Part shown: positions 47,337 to 58,364 of the stretch, piece after piece | Layout of the letters: each line of letters begins with the position of its first letter | How positions within the stretch are numbered: the stretch's first letter is position 1 | Made by a program: the position numbers and the translations under genes | Notes under the pieces: model-generated | The model's database searches: none | What the model saw: only the letters and a program-made list of their open reading frames with translations | Told to the model about the DNA's origin: nothing | Assembly (NCBI RefSeq): GCF_009363435.1 | Contig: NZ_CP045354.1 | Coordinates: 4,306,501-4,370,500, forward strand | Direction of reading: 5' to 3' | DNA: 64,000 bases | From: Labrenzia sp. THAF82 | Lineage (GTDB): Bacteria > Pseudomonadota > Alphaproteobacteria > Rhizobiales > Stappiaceae

Positions 47337-47385
47337 GTAAATCAATCAAGGTGCGTGAGGTCACGCAGCGACGGATCCACCGTTG

Positions 47386-47613
47386 TCAATACAGTGTCGG
47401 ATCTGGTCGAGTAGTTTTGGCTGCGGCTTCTTGTTCAATGCGCCGCTGCAGCTTGCGTACGACGATCCGCTTAAGGTCTTCCTGCGCAACGGATGCAGGA
47501 CCAAAGGTCGACACCTCGATACCGGTTGCCGCATCAATAGCAGTGACTTTGACCTGTTTCCCGACCGGTCTGAATTCCAGATAGATCTCACCCGGCCGCG
47601 GATCGCGACTCAT
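47386..47613 (-). CDS. Small conserved protein of unknown function (DUF6898-like)
   Basis: 75 residues; AGGAG lies 7 nt before the ATG. The sequence GEIYLEFRPVGKQVKVTAID followed by GIEVSTFGPASVAQEDLKRIVVRKLQRRI has the pattern of a short alphaproteobacterial family, recalled as DUF6898, with three strands then a basic helix. Cytoplasmic, no cysteines. Function unknown. It sits between the L,D-transpeptidase gene and glyA. Confidence 0.78.
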   Translation of the reverse strand: MSRDPRPGEIYLEFRPVGKQVKVTAIDAATGIEVSTFGPASVAQEDLKRIVVRKLQRRIEQEAAAKTTRPDPTLY

Positions 47614-47653
47614 TGCCCTGCTCCTTGCTCAACAAGGTCCAGAAGACACGAAA

Positions 47654-47676
47654 CGCCGGCCTGATCAAGGCCGGCG
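47654..47676 (-). terminator. Terminator hairpin of the L,D-transpeptidase gene
   Basis: CGCCGGCCT (47654-47662) and AGGCCGGCG (47668-47676) form a 9-bp stem with a 5-nt loop. On the minus strand it is followed by TTTCGTGTCTT, a moderate T-rich tail. Confidence 0.6.
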
Positions 47677-47714
47677 TCTTCAATCCCCATAGCAAAAAAC
47701 CGGATGAAACGGCT

Positions 47715-48998
47715 TTAAAGACGGGCTTGCGACCCGGTTCCATGAATGTCGTCCCGGTCGTAGATGTCTTCACGGAAATGCACGACACCGTCGGCATTGG
47801 ACCAGGCTGTCACATATGTCAGATAAAGCGGAATGGACTTCTTCAGCTTCACGTCTTCACGCTCACCTGTACGAATAACGGAGTCCACCTTGTTCCGGCT
47901 CCAATCCGCGTTTGATGACTGCAGCATCCATGTTACCAGCTCACGCACGTTCTGAACCCTGACGCAGCCGGAAGAGTGGAAGCGGTTGGCTTCACCGAAC
48001 AGCGTCTTGGAAGGTGTATCGTGCAGATAAACCTGGTGCTTGTTGTGGAAGTTGATGCGCACGTTGCCAAGCGAGTTTTCTGCGCCCGGATCCTGCGTGA
48101 AGCGGTATTGTGTCGCTTCGTCGGTATTCCAGTCGATCTGCTGCCAGCTGAGTTCGTTGTTACTCCAGTCAAAGATCCGGATGTTGTTCTTTGAAAGATA
48201 CTGCGGATCCTCTTTCATCTTCGGGATCAGATCCTTGCGGATAATCGACTTTGGCACCGTCCAGTATGGGTTGAAGTTCAACTCATAGATCTTGCTGTTC
48301 AGGATCGGCGTTTGGCGATCGATTTTACCTACGACAGCAGTGTGGCGGGAGCGTACCCGGCCGTTTTCAACGGCCTCGATCTCAGCCGCCGGGATATTGA
48401 CCATCACATAACGGTCGCCCTTGAAGCCGGACATCGACCGCAGGCGGATCATGTTGGTCTCAAGCTGGCGCAACCGGACATGCGCCGGCACGTTGAGCGC
48501 GGCAACCGTATCTGCACCCATGACGCCGTCGGGGATCAGGCCGTGACGAAGCTGAAAACGGCGCAATCCCGCATCAACATAAGAATCGAACGTGTCGCTA
48601 AGGCCTGCCTGCTGCTCAAGATCACCGGAAGCGATCAGGCGGCGACGCAGTTCCACGACGCGCGGATCGCGGGAGCCGATGCGGAGGGTTTTGCTACCAC
48701 CGCTCACGGTTCCCCATCCACCGGCCTGGACAATCTGCTGGTAGCGGTTGATCGCAATCGCATTGTAGTCGGCCGTGTTGGGAGACAGCGTCGGCGCCGA
48801 TGACTTCACTTCCGTGATGTTTTCGGTCGCGATGTCGAAATTGTCAGCCCATTCAACGGTCTGGCCGCCCTGAGCCGGAGCCGCTCCGCCCAATACAAAA
48901 GGCACCGCCAAACCGAGCGCGCAAAGGCTCATTAGCGATTTCCCAGTCGTCTTATTGACGTGAAGCTTTATCCCGAACGGTCCGGATAAAAGGTTCAT
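47715..48998 (-). CDS. ldtP: L,D-transpeptidase (LdtP/YcbB-like) with peptidoglycan-binding domain
   Basis: 427 residues from ATG 48998, which has GAGG 6 nt upstream; ATG 49010 is in frame without a site. Signal/anchor segment LMSLCALGLAVPFVLGGAAPAQ. A PG-binding helical domain follows (GSRDPRVVELRRRLIASGDL ... LRRFQLRHGLIPDGVMGADTV), then the YkuD catalytic domain, with YLHDTPSKTLFGEANRFHSSGCVRV holding the catalytic His and Cys. It makes 3-3 crosslinks in the periplasm. The neighbouring MarR gene matches ldtR, known to control ldtP in Hyphomicrobiales. Confidence 0.9.
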   Translation of the reverse strand: MNLLSGPFGIKLHVNKTTGKSLMSLCALGLAVPFVLGGAAPAQGGQTVEWADNFDIATENITEVKSSAPTLSPNTADYNAIAINRYQQIVQAGGWGTVSGGSKTLRIGSRDPRVVELRRRLIASGDLEQQAGLSDTFDSYVDAGLRRFQLRHGLIPDGVMGADTVAALNVPAHVRLRQLETNMIRLRSMSGFKGDRYVMVNIPAAEIEAVENGRVRSRHTAVVGKIDRQTPILNSKIYELNFNPYWTVPKSIIRKDLIPKMKEDPQYLSKNNIRIFDWSNNELSWQQIDWNTDEATQYRFTQDPGAENSLGNVRINFHNKHQVYLHDTPSKTLFGEANRFHSSGCVRVQNVRELVTWMLQSSNADWSRNKVDSVIRTGEREDVKLKKSIPLYLTYVTAWSNADGVVHFREDIYDRDDIHGTGSQARL

Positions 48999-49397
48999 TG
49001 CCGACCTCATGTTGCTGCGACTATGCGCGGATGTTTCCGTGTTTCAGGCTGGTTTGCCATAATTAAACCAAGCCAGCTATACCAATTCCTAGCGGAAGGG
49101 AGTTAACAAATCGCTTGATTTTTTAACCATCTTTTCGTTTGGAATACCGCACAAAGCCATTCCAATGTGACCACAAGATGTCAGTTTCTTGCCGCTAGGT
49201 CTATCTGTGGCGAAGACATCAGTTTTTTGAGCTGAAATCAACAAATCGGCAGCGCAATTCTGCGTGAGGTCGATAAAGCACTCACTGTATGTGGTTTCAG
49301 CGCTACGTGAGGCGTCGAATACCCTTGGAAAAATTACTTAAAAAGAAAGGCACCGCCCCGAGGGCGGTGCCTTGTCATCTGAATGTACCGCGAAAAC
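48999..49397. other. Intergenic leader between ldtR and ldtP
   Basis: About 390 bases. It contains the ldtR terminator (49338-49373), then AT-rich DNA at about 49080-49200 with TTAACCAT, resembling a CtrA half site. This is the probable ldtP promoter and LdtR-binding region. No open frame has coding character. Confidence 0.45.
49338..49373 (-). terminator. Rho-independent terminator of ldtR
   Basis: Perfect 10-bp stem GGCACCGCCC (49349-49358) / GGGCGGTGCC (49362-49371), loop CGA; on the minus strand followed by TTTCTTTTT. It starts 25 bases after the ldtR stop, so ldtP should have its own promoter. Confidence 0.9.
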
Positions 49398-49913
49398 TTA
49401 CAGACGGTAGAGAATCTGGTCAGTCCAGAACCGCTCGAGACGGCGCAAAGACTTGTTGAGAGCAACAAAATCCTGCGGTCCGATTTCACCGACCTGTTCA
49501 ACGGACAGAATGTGGCGCTCATAAAGATCATTGACGATCGTTGCCACTTCCTGCCCCTTGTCCGTGAGGCTTACACGGACGGACCGACGGTCCATGCGGG
49601 AACGCTGATGATGAATATAGCCGGTCTCAACCAGTTTCTTAAGGTTGTAGGAAACGTTTGATCCCAGGTAGTAACCGCGTGTCCGCAGTTCACCGGCCGT
49701 CAGTTCAGCATCGCCAATGTTGAACAGCAGCAGAGCCTGCACGCTGTTGACATCGGATCGACCCATGCGATCGAACTCATCCTTGATAACGTCCAAAAGA
49801 CGTCTATGCAGTCGCTCAACGAGCGTAAGTGCCTCGAGGTAGAGTGGTTTGATGTCCACTGCTTCCTCTTCACCCGGTGCCACAGCGTCGACTGCCCTAC
49901 TTGCGGTGATCAT
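49398..49913 (-). CDS. ldtR: MarR family regulator LdtR
   Basis: 171 residues from ATG 49913 with GAGG about 9 nt upstream. The winged helix is ALLLFNIGDAELTAGELRTRGYYLGSNVSYNLKKLVETGYIHHQRSRMDRRSVRVSLTDKGQEV, a close fit to LdtR of Liberibacter and Sinorhizobium, which activates the L,D-transpeptidase gene ldtP and responds to osmotic and envelope conditions. The position just upstream of ldtP supports the assignment. Confidence 0.85.
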   Translation of the reverse strand: MITASRAVDAVAPGEEEAVDIKPLYLEALTLVERLHRRLLDVIKDEFDRMGRSDVNSVQALLLFNIGDAELTAGELRTRGYYLGSNVSYNLKKLVETGYIHHQRSRMDRRSVRVSLTDKGQEVATIVNDLYERHILSVEQVGEIGPQDFVALNKSLRRLERFWTDQILYRL

Positions 49914-50066
49914 TTGTTTGCGCCTCTTATAGTACCTGTCTTTCGGCGGATATTTTCCCGCCTTGACCTGCAATCTAACCGAGCGATTCTAAAATCCGCT
50001 TAAGAGACACACTGAATCATAAGTTAACTTTTGAAGGGTCATTTAGGGGTCCGATTAATGTCTTGT

Positions 50067-50960
50067 TTACCCTACCCCTCTCAGGAAGTTCACAATCCCG
50101 GAGAAATCCGTCTCGTTACCGCCAGAGTTGCAGTACAATGCATACAAAGACGAGGCTTCAGCGCCGAGCGGTGTCGCAGCGCCTGCAGAATTTGCTGCTT
50201 CTTGCGCGAGTTTTAAATCCTTCAGCATCATTGCTGCGGCGAAGCCCGGCTGATAATCGCGGTTTGCCGGCGACGTCGGCAATGGCCCTGGAACCGGACA
50301 GTAGGAGGTCAGCGACCAACACTGACCCGATGCAGTCGAAGAAACATCGTACAACTTTTGCGCGTCCAGACCGAGCTTCTCGGCGAGAACAAAAGCCTCG
50401 GAGACCGCAATCATCGAAATTCCGAGGATCATGTTGTTGCAAATCTTTGCGGCTTGACCGTTTCCTGCACCGCCTGCGTGAACGATTGTCTTACCCATGA
50501 TGTCGAGGAAGGGTTGGGCTTCTTGAAAAGCCTTGTCCGCCCCGCCCACCATGAAAGTGAGCGTACCGGCGGCCGCACCGGCAACACCACCGGACACCGG
50601 TGCATCGACCATCGGCATGCCTTTTTCCTCCGCGGCGCTACTGACTGCGCGAGCACTGTCGACATCAATCGTAGAGGAATCGATCAGCAAGGTGCCGGAT
50701 CTGGCATTGTCCAGGATGCCGCCCTCACCCTGATAGATCTGCCGTACATGTTTTCCTGCAGGCAGCATGGTGATGACCACGTCCGCCTGTGCAGCAAGGT
50801 CTGCAACACTGCCGGCCTTTTCTCCACCCGCATCGGTCAGGAGCGCCAGGGCCGCTTCGGAAAGATCAAATCCAAGGACCTTGTGCCCGGCCTTGACAAG
50901 ATTGATCGCCATCGGTCCGCCCATGTTGCCCAGACCAATGAATCCGATAGTGCTTGGCAT
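50067..50960 (-). CDS. mmsB: 3-hydroxyisobutyrate dehydrogenase
   Basis: 297 residues; GGAGG 6 nt before the ATG. Rossmann loop IGFIGLGNMGGPMAINLVKAG binds NAD+; APVSGGVAGAAAGTLTFMVGG is the substrate loop and the catalytic Lys is in GNGQAAKICNNM. It oxidises 3-hydroxyisobutyrate to methylmalonate semialdehyde, the step after the hydrolase encoded upstream. Last gene of the valine operon. Confidence 0.95.
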   Translation of the reverse strand: MPSTIGFIGLGNMGGPMAINLVKAGHKVLGFDLSEAALALLTDAGGEKAGSVADLAAQADVVITMLPAGKHVRQIYQGEGGILDNARSGTLLIDSSTIDVDSARAVSSAAEEKGMPMVDAPVSGGVAGAAAGTLTFMVGGADKAFQEAQPFLDIMGKTIVHAGGAGNGQAAKICNNMILGISMIAVSEAFVLAEKLGLDAQKLYDVSSTASGQCWSLTSYCPVPGPLPTSPANRDYQPGFAAAMMLKDLKLAQEAANSAGAATPLGAEASSLYALYCNSGGNETDFSGIVNFLRGVG

Positions 50961-51013
50961 GGTTTCCTCCCAAAGTGATTTTGCGTTGTTTTTGAATCGG
51001 TTGACCGCTCGTC

Positions 51014-51039
51014 TTGAACCGCTGTCAAAGGCGGTTCAA
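51014..51039. terminator. Hairpin between the membrane protein gene and mmsB
   Basis: TTGAACCGC (51014-51022) and GCGGTTCAA (51031-51039), 9-bp arms and an 8-nt loop, in the 87-base gap. No T-run on the minus strand, so it may tune rather than stop transcription into mmsB. Confidence 0.4.
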
Positions 51040-51047
51040 AAACTGAT

Positions 51048-51518
51048 TCAAGTTCCGGTCTCTGCAGGTCGACCCGCAGCCTCCCGGTTTTCCTTGATGG
51101 TCAGATAGTGAAGCGCCACATAGACCGCGATCGTCAGCAGATAAAATGCGATCTCATATGGCCGGCGACCATACAGGTCGGAAAAGGCGGTATGCATTAC
51201 GATCTGGCAGAAACAGCGAAACAGCCACATCACCGTTCCCCAGGAGACCGTCAGCCAGAGCCCTGTTGCAGCCACAAGATCCAGAACGGCGAAAAACACG
51301 ATTGCTCCCTGAAGTGCAATCGGCATTTCCCAGAACCAAAGTCCCCGCCACTCGACAATGCCTATGATCCGCGCCCAGTAAATAACACCACCTCCGATCA
51401 AAATGATCGCGATACCGCGCAGATACAAGATCAGCAGAGTGCTCCAGGGCGGGCGCGAGTCGATCAGGTCCTGAAAGCTGGTGATCATATTCGGCGAGTG
51501 TCCATTGGTCGGTATCAA
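51048..51518 (-). CDS. Membrane protein of unknown function (DUF6163-like)
   Basis: 156 residues with four membrane segments (LILYLRGIAIILIGGGVIYW, ALQGAIVFFAVLDLVAATGLWL, WLFRCFCQIVMHTAF, YEIAFYLLTIAVYVALHYL). TTG 51518 is preferred because it overlaps the preceding stop as TTGA, with GAGGG about 10 nt upstream; ATG 51488 is possible. It resembles a small alphaproteobacterial family, recalled as DUF6163. Its presence between two valine-degradation genes is likely conserved order rather than shared function. Confidence 0.75.
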   Translation of the reverse strand: MIPTNGHSPNMITSFQDLIDSRPPWSTLLILYLRGIAIILIGGGVIYWARIIGIVEWRGLWFWEMPIALQGAIVFFAVLDLVAATGLWLTVSWGTVMWLFRCFCQIVMHTAFSDLYGRRPYEIAFYLLTIAVYVALHYLTIKENREAAGRPAETGT

Positions 51519-52549
51519 AGAGGCAAATCGCCCTCAGGCGGTTCCTCGAAATACGACGCCAGCGTCGCGCTGTCTACTTGCCCGAACTGGGTAGGGCTCC
51601 AGGCAGGGTCCTGATCCTTGTCGACAATGGCTGCTCGGATACCCTCATAAAAGTCGTTTTCCAGCAAAATCCGCGACACGATGCGATATTCCAGCTTCAT
51701 GCACTCATTAAAGGACAATTCTTTTCCGCGCTTCATCTGTTCAAAGGCAATAAGAACGCTGGTCGGCGACTTTGCGCGAATTGCGCTCGCAGTTTTCCGG
51801 GCAAACTCTTCGCCGGAGCCGTCGAGATCTTCAAGAATGTCGCTCACGCTGGAACCTGAAAAGAGATTTTCGATCAGATCAGCCTGTTCAGCTACAGGCC
51901 CTTTTTCAGGTGTTACCAGAAACGGTGCCAGAGCTGTGTTGATATCCTCAGCAGTCTCAAGCGCCACGGCAACATCATCCAGACTTCTTTCCTCTATAGC
52001 GTGGGTCAGGACACCCGTCGAAAGTGCGTCTGCCTGCTTCAAGCGACCGGCGCTCAGGGCGCAATAAATTCCAGTCTGCTTCGGCATGCGCGGCAGAAAA
52101 TACGTGCCACCGACATCCGGGAAAAAACCAATACCGGTTTCCGGCATGGAAAAGAGCGTTCTTTCCGTACCGATGCGGTGGCTTCCATGAACTGAAACAC
52201 CAACACCCCCACCCATGACGATGCCGTTGATCAACGCGATATAGGGCTTTGGATAGGCCTTGATTTGCGCATTGAGCAGATACTCTTCGCGGAAGAACAC
52301 TCCCAAGCCATCTGTCTTTCCGGCCATTCTGGCATCATAGATGCTGCGAATGTCACCACCGGCGCAAAAAGCTTTTTCGCCGGTGCCGGTGATGACCACC
52401 TGCGCGATCTCCGGATCGTCTGCCCAGCGCGTGAGCTGTCCTGCAAGCGAGCGAACCATTGCGTGGCTGAGTGCGTTCAGTGCTTTGGGTCGATTGAGAA
52501 TGACAAAGCCGGCCTTGCCGCGTTTTTCAAAGAGTATTTCGTCGCTCAC
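51515..52549 (-). CDS. 3-hydroxyisobutyryl-CoA hydrolase
   Basis: 344 residues from GTG 52549 (GAGG 6 nt before); GTG 52561 is in frame. Crotonase fold: FVILNRPKALNALSHAMV, EKAFCAGGDIRSIYDA, GIVMGGGVGVSVHGSHRI and MPETGIGFFPDVGGTYFLPR, with the catalytic Glu and Asp of the HIBCH group and its longer C-terminus. It frees 3-hydroxyisobutyrate from CoA in valine breakdown. Between the acyl-CoA dehydrogenase and the membrane protein gene. Confidence 0.92.
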   Translation of the reverse strand: MSDEILFEKRGKAGFVILNRPKALNALSHAMVRSLAGQLTRWADDPEIAQVVITGTGEKAFCAGGDIRSIYDARMAGKTDGLGVFFREEYLLNAQIKAYPKPYIALINGIVMGGGVGVSVHGSHRIGTERTLFSMPETGIGFFPDVGGTYFLPRMPKQTGIYCALSAGRLKQADALSTGVLTHAIEERSLDDVAVALETAEDINTALAPFLVTPEKGPVAEQADLIENLFSGSSVSDILEDLDGSGEEFARKTASAIRAKSPTSVLIAFEQMKRGKELSFNECMKLEYRIVSRILLENDFYEGIRAAIVDKDQDPAWSPTQFGQVDSATLASYFEEPPEGDLPL

Positions 52550-52605
52550 TTTGCGCCTCACATAGAAAGAAGAGTCTTTTCAATTTCCAAGCAGATTAAA
52601 TTCAC

Positions 52606-53745
52606 TCAGTCTTTCAAGAGCTGTCGGGCAATAATCAGGCGCATGATTTCATTCGTACCTTCCAGGATTTGATGCACCCTGACATCTCTCAAGAAACGTT
52701 CGACCGGATAATCCCGCAAGTAGCCGTACCCGCCGTGAAGCTGGAGCGCTTCGTTGACGACTTTAAACCCTGTGTCGGTTGCCAGCCGCTTCGCCATCGC
52801 GGCCAATTGCGTGGCATCAGGCGACTTGGCATCGACCGCGGTCGCGGCCTTATGCAACAGAAGTCGAGCGGCCTCGAGTTCGGTGACCATGTCGGCCAAT
52901 CGGAACTGCAGAGCCTGGAAATCGGCGAGCTGTTTTCCGAACTGCTTGCGCTCCTTCACGTAATTCACTGCTAGGTCCAGACAGACTTGCGCGCCACCGA
53001 GAGAACAAGCCCCAATGTTGAGACGCCCCCCATCAAGCGCGGACATTGCGATCTTGAAACCCTGTCCCTCTTCACCGATCAGACTGGACTTTGGAACTCG
53101 GCAGTCCTGGAAATTGACTTGCGCTGTCGGCTGGCTTTTCCAACCGAGCTTGACTTCATTGGCACCGAAGCTAAGGCCTGGTGTGCCCTTTTCGACCAGA
53201 AGACAGGAAACGCCAGAGGGCCCCTCGCCGCCGGTGCGCACCATGACCGCATAAAGATCACTGACCCCACCACCAGATATGAAAGCCTTGGAGCCATTCA
53301 GAACGTAATGATCGCCATCGTCCTTAGCGCTGGTTCTCAAGGACGCGGCATCGGAACCGGAACCCGGCTCCGTCAAGCAGTAGCTTGTCAGCAACTCCAT
53401 CGTGCAGAGCCTGGCCAAATATTTCTGGCGCAACTCCTCTGAAGCGAATGTGTCGATGATCCAGGCCACCATGTTGTGAATGGAAAGATAGGCAGCTGTT
53501 GATGTGCACCCTTTGGAAAGCTCTTCAAAGATCAATGCCGCATCAAGCCGACTGAGCGCAGATCCGCCAACGTCTTCCCGAACATAGATCCCACCGAATC
53601 CGAGTTCAGCGGCCTTGCGCAATGTCGGGATCGGAAAATGGCTTTCCTCGTCCCATTCCTTGGCAAAGGGTGCGAGCTCATCTCTTGAGAAGCTTGCTGC
53701 CATATCCTGAAAGGCACGCTGATCTTCGTTCGGTGAAAAGTCCAC
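52606..53745 (-). CDS. Acyl-CoA dehydrogenase (probable isobutyryl-CoA dehydrogenase)
   Basis: 379 residues from GTG 53745, with GGAGG 8-9 nt upstream; the frame continues further without a site. FAD/substrate motifs: [37 protein letters not shown] and the catalytic Glu in [19 protein letters not shown]. In a gene order with the hydrolase and mmsB it most likely oxidises isobutyryl-CoA to methacrylyl-CoA. First gene of the operon; the LiuR-like box lies 87 bases upstream. Confidence 0.93.
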   Translation of the reverse strand: MDFSPNEDQRAFQDMAASFSRDELAPFAKEWDEESHFPIPTLRKAAELGFGGIYVREDVGGSALSRLDAALIFEELSKGCTSTAAYLSIHNMVAWIIDTFASEELRQKYLARLCTMELLTSYCLTEPGSGSDAASLRTSAKDDGDHYVLNGSKAFISGGGVSDLYAVMVRTGGEGPSGVSCLLVEKGTPGLSFGANEVKLGWKSQPTAQVNFQDCRVPKSSLIGEEGQGFKIAMSALDGGRLNIGACSLGGAQVCLDLAVNYVKERKQFGKQLADFQALQFRLADMVTELEAARLLLHKAATAVDAKSPDATQLAAMAKRLATDTGFKVVNEALQLHGGYGYLRDYPVERFLRDVRVHQILEGTNEIMRLIIARQLLKD

Positions 53746-53825
53746 TTTGTTGTCCTCCCATCGCAGGCGGAGACAGAGGCCCTTTCCCCGGAAACACCCG
53801 CCGCTTCCAATTGCGGCAGCACTAA

Positions 53826-56260
<2,435 letters not shown>

Positions 56261-56427
56261 TTCAAAAGCACAAATGACTGTGTGCGCCCGGCACATCGGG
56301 ATAAAGAGCCAAGCGTTGTTTGCCTTTGAACATGAACGTCGACCGACACATAGTAATCTGCTGTCAGATTTGCGAAGTCACACTTCAATCCCCACATCAG
56401 GTTCATCACATTCTTGGGAGCCTGAAA

Positions 56428-56940
56428 ATGTCAGCTGCAAGCACCGCCGATTACACACGCCAGGACGTCTTTGATCCGATGGTCAATCCGGAGCTCTTTG
56501 CCGGTGTTCGCAGCCGTCGGATATTTGCGTTTTGTATAGACGTGATTGTAATTGCGCTTTTGACCTTCGGTGCCGGCGTCCTCGTCTTCTTCCTCGGCGT
56601 TTTCACCCTTGGCCTCGGCTTCCTGCTCTACGGGATCCTGCCAGCGGCAGTCGCCTTGCTTTATGTCGCCTTCACACTTGGCGGACCGCAAGCTTCAACG
56701 CTCGGGATGCGCGCCATGGGCCTCGAGATGCGTCTGTGGTACGGCGCAAAGCCCTATCCGTTGCTGGCGGCCGTTCATGTATTGCTCTTTTGGTTCTCCA
56801 TATCGCTGCTCACGCCTCTTGTGCTGCTGGTTTCGCTTTTTTCGGATCGCAAACGTCTTTTGCATGACTTGATCCTGGGCGTTGTGGTGATCAACTCGTC
56901 CTATCATCAACAATATGTCGGTGATCACCAGCAAGGCTAA
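56428..56940 (+). CDS. RDD family membrane protein
   Basis: 170 residues from ATG 56428 with GGAG 8 nt upstream; in-frame starts further up lack a site. RDD domain with RIFAFCIDVIVIALLTFGAGVL and TLGMRAMGLEMRL, and three to four membrane segments. Function unknown; some RDD proteins act in Na+/H+ exchange. Convergent with the anti-sigma gene. Confidence 0.88.
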   Translation: MSAASTADYTRQDVFDPMVNPELFAGVRSRRIFAFCIDVIVIALLTFGAGVLVFFLGVFTLGLGFLLYGILPAAVALLYVAFTLGGPQASTLGMRAMGLEMRLWYGAKPYPLLAAVHVLLFWFSISLLTPLVLLVSLFSDRKRLLHDLILGVVVINSSYHQQYVGDHQQG

Positions 56941-56960
56941 GCTTTCGAAACCCGGGAGAT

Positions 56961-57710
56961 CTATCTCACGGCCAAGAGTTGCTGTTCATCTTCGGCGCCG
57001 AGCGGATCTCCCAAACCGGACGATTTCAACCAGGCTTCCAGGGCATCTAGCGAAGACGCCGGTGCGTAGTGGTTCGCCGAATCTCCGGTGGCAGCAATGG
57101 CGATTTTCGGTTGCCATTGGCCTCCATCGCGACAGGCGACCGACACAACAGAGTGTCCATTCACCCCTTCATAATCGAACTCTCGGCAAAGCACTCCGGC
57201 TTCGTCCATGAAGGATGCGATCAGGTTGAGCGTTGCTCCTGACGCCAGAACGCTGCTTTCGCCCGATGGTGTAGACGCCAGCGCCCCTTTGATCCCAGGA
57301 TCTGCAAGCGCAGCAACGCCAAAGGGTGAGCCCTTGCCTGCCGGTTCAGGCTGGTTGAGCGAATAACCTGTTCCAAGGCCGATTGCGAGCGCCAGGCAGG
57401 CCGCAATTGCGGTCGGAACAAATCCCGAGCGTCCAAAGCGACGGAATTGCACCACGTTGTCTTTCTCGGCTGGTGCGGGCTCATCGTCCTTGTCCGCGAT
57501 CAACGCGTCGATCCGGTGGGCCAGATCATCAGGTACTGGCGGAGCTGGCGCGGCCTTCAACAGGTCAGCGGTCTCTCGAAACATGGCAAGCTTGCGCTGC
57601 GCGGACTGGTCTGTTTTCAGGGCTTCTTCAACCCTTGCGGCCTCGTCTGCCGTCAATTCGCCGTCCGCATAGGCCATAATGAGTTCATCTGTCATCTCGT
57701 TCTGGTCCAT
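56961..57710 (-). CDS. Anti-sigma factor, transmembrane
   Basis: 249 residues. N-terminal cytoplasmic anti-sigma domain (TDELIMAYADGELTADEAARVEEAL) without an obvious HxxxCxxC zinc motif, a membrane segment at about 98-116, and a C-terminal periplasmic domain. It should sequester the ECF sigma factor encoded 41 bases upstream. The two form an operon transcribed away from the subtilase gene. Confidence 0.82.
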   Translation of the reverse strand: MDQNEMTDELIMAYADGELTADEAARVEEALKTDQSAQRKLAMFRETADLLKAAPAPPVPDDLAHRIDALIADKDDEPAPAEKDNVVQFRRFGRSGFVPTAIAACLALAIGLGTGYSLNQPEPAGKGSPFGVAALADPGIKGALASTPSGESSVLASGATLNLIASFMDEAGVLCREFDYEGVNGHSVVSVACRDGGQWQPKIAIAATGDSANHYAPASSLDALEAWLKSSGLGDPLGAEDEQQLLAVR

Positions 57711-57751
57711 AGTTAGCCTCTACTCTTTCGGAATACGGTTTGAAACCCGAT

Positions 57752-58246
57752 TTATTCCGAGGACAGTCCCATTTTGCTTGCGAGTGCGCGGCGGGCACGG
57801 CAAAGCCTGCTCATGATTGTTCCCATAGGCACTTCGAGTATTTCTGCGACTTCCGCATAGCTCAGCCCTTCGACGCTCACCAACAGGAGAACTTCCCGCT
57901 GACCATCGGGAAGTTGCTCGACTGCTGCCATGACGCTGGAAACCATCAGGCGTGCATCACCCTGATGACATACGTTGTCTGCAATTTCGGGAGCATCGTC
58001 ATATTCCAGCTCGTGGCCCCGAACCTTGTTTTTTCGAAGGATGTCGATCCATGCGTTTCGCAAAATACGGAATAACCACGCTTCAATCTTGCTTGCGGGA
58101 TCAAAACTGGATCTCGCCTTCAACGCACGTTCGACAGTTGACTGAACGAGATCGTCAGCTTGGTCTCCGGATCGACACAGTGACAGAGCATACCGTCTCA
58201 AATTCGGCAGTTTCTCAATCAATAATCCACAAAACGGGTCAGTCAT
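57752..58246 (-). CDS. ECF-type RNA polymerase sigma factor
   Basis: 164 residues: sigma-2 (LRRYALSLCRSGDQADDLVQSTVERAL and WLFRILRNAWIDILRKNKVRG) at about 14-80, and sigma-4 (LPDGQREVLLLVSVEGLSYAEVAEILEVPMGTIMSRLCRARRAL) at about 114-157. No sigma-3, as usual for ECFs. It should transcribe itself and the divergent subtilase gene from the promoters at 58276-58337. Group assignment among ECFs is open. Confidence 0.92.
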   Translation of the reverse strand: MTDPFCGLLIEKLPNLRRYALSLCRSGDQADDLVQSTVERALKARSSFDPASKIEAWLFRILRNAWIDILRKNKVRGHELEYDDAPEIADNVCHQGDARLMVSSVMAAVEQLPDGQREVLLLVSVEGLSYAEVAEILEVPMGTIMSRLCRARRALASKMGLSSE

Positions 58247-58275
58247 GCATGTACCATTTTAAAAGCCTGAGGAGC

Positions 58276-58302
58276 GGAATATTCGAGCCGTTTTCACGTT
58301 CT
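58276..58302 (+). promoter_or_regulatory. ECF-type promoter of the subtilase gene
   Basis: GGAATA (58276-58281), 15-nt spacer, CGTTCT (58297-58302). This is the ECF layout (GGAA -35, CGT -10). A start near 58309 would give a 56-nt leader before the subtilase ATG at 58365. It matches the opposing promoter of the sigma gene. Confidence 0.6.
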
Positions 58303-58309
58303 TCCTATG

Positions 58310-58337
58310 AGTACGAAACAAGCGGGCGGTTTATTCC
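58310..58337 (-). promoter_or_regulatory. ECF-type promoter of the sigma/anti-sigma operon
   Basis: On the minus strand GGAATA (58337-58332), 16-nt spacer, CGTACT (58315-58310); start near 58303, 57 bases before the sigma ATG at 58246. Almost the same two hexamers as the opposing promoter, with which it overlaps head to head. Confidence 0.6.
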
Positions 58338-58364
58338 GCAACCGATGCATGAAAAGGTGACGTT

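Noticed and set aside
47147-47385. Folate or glycine riboswitch before glyA
   Set aside because: A small hairpin and direct repeats are present but no consensus of a known class was recognised.
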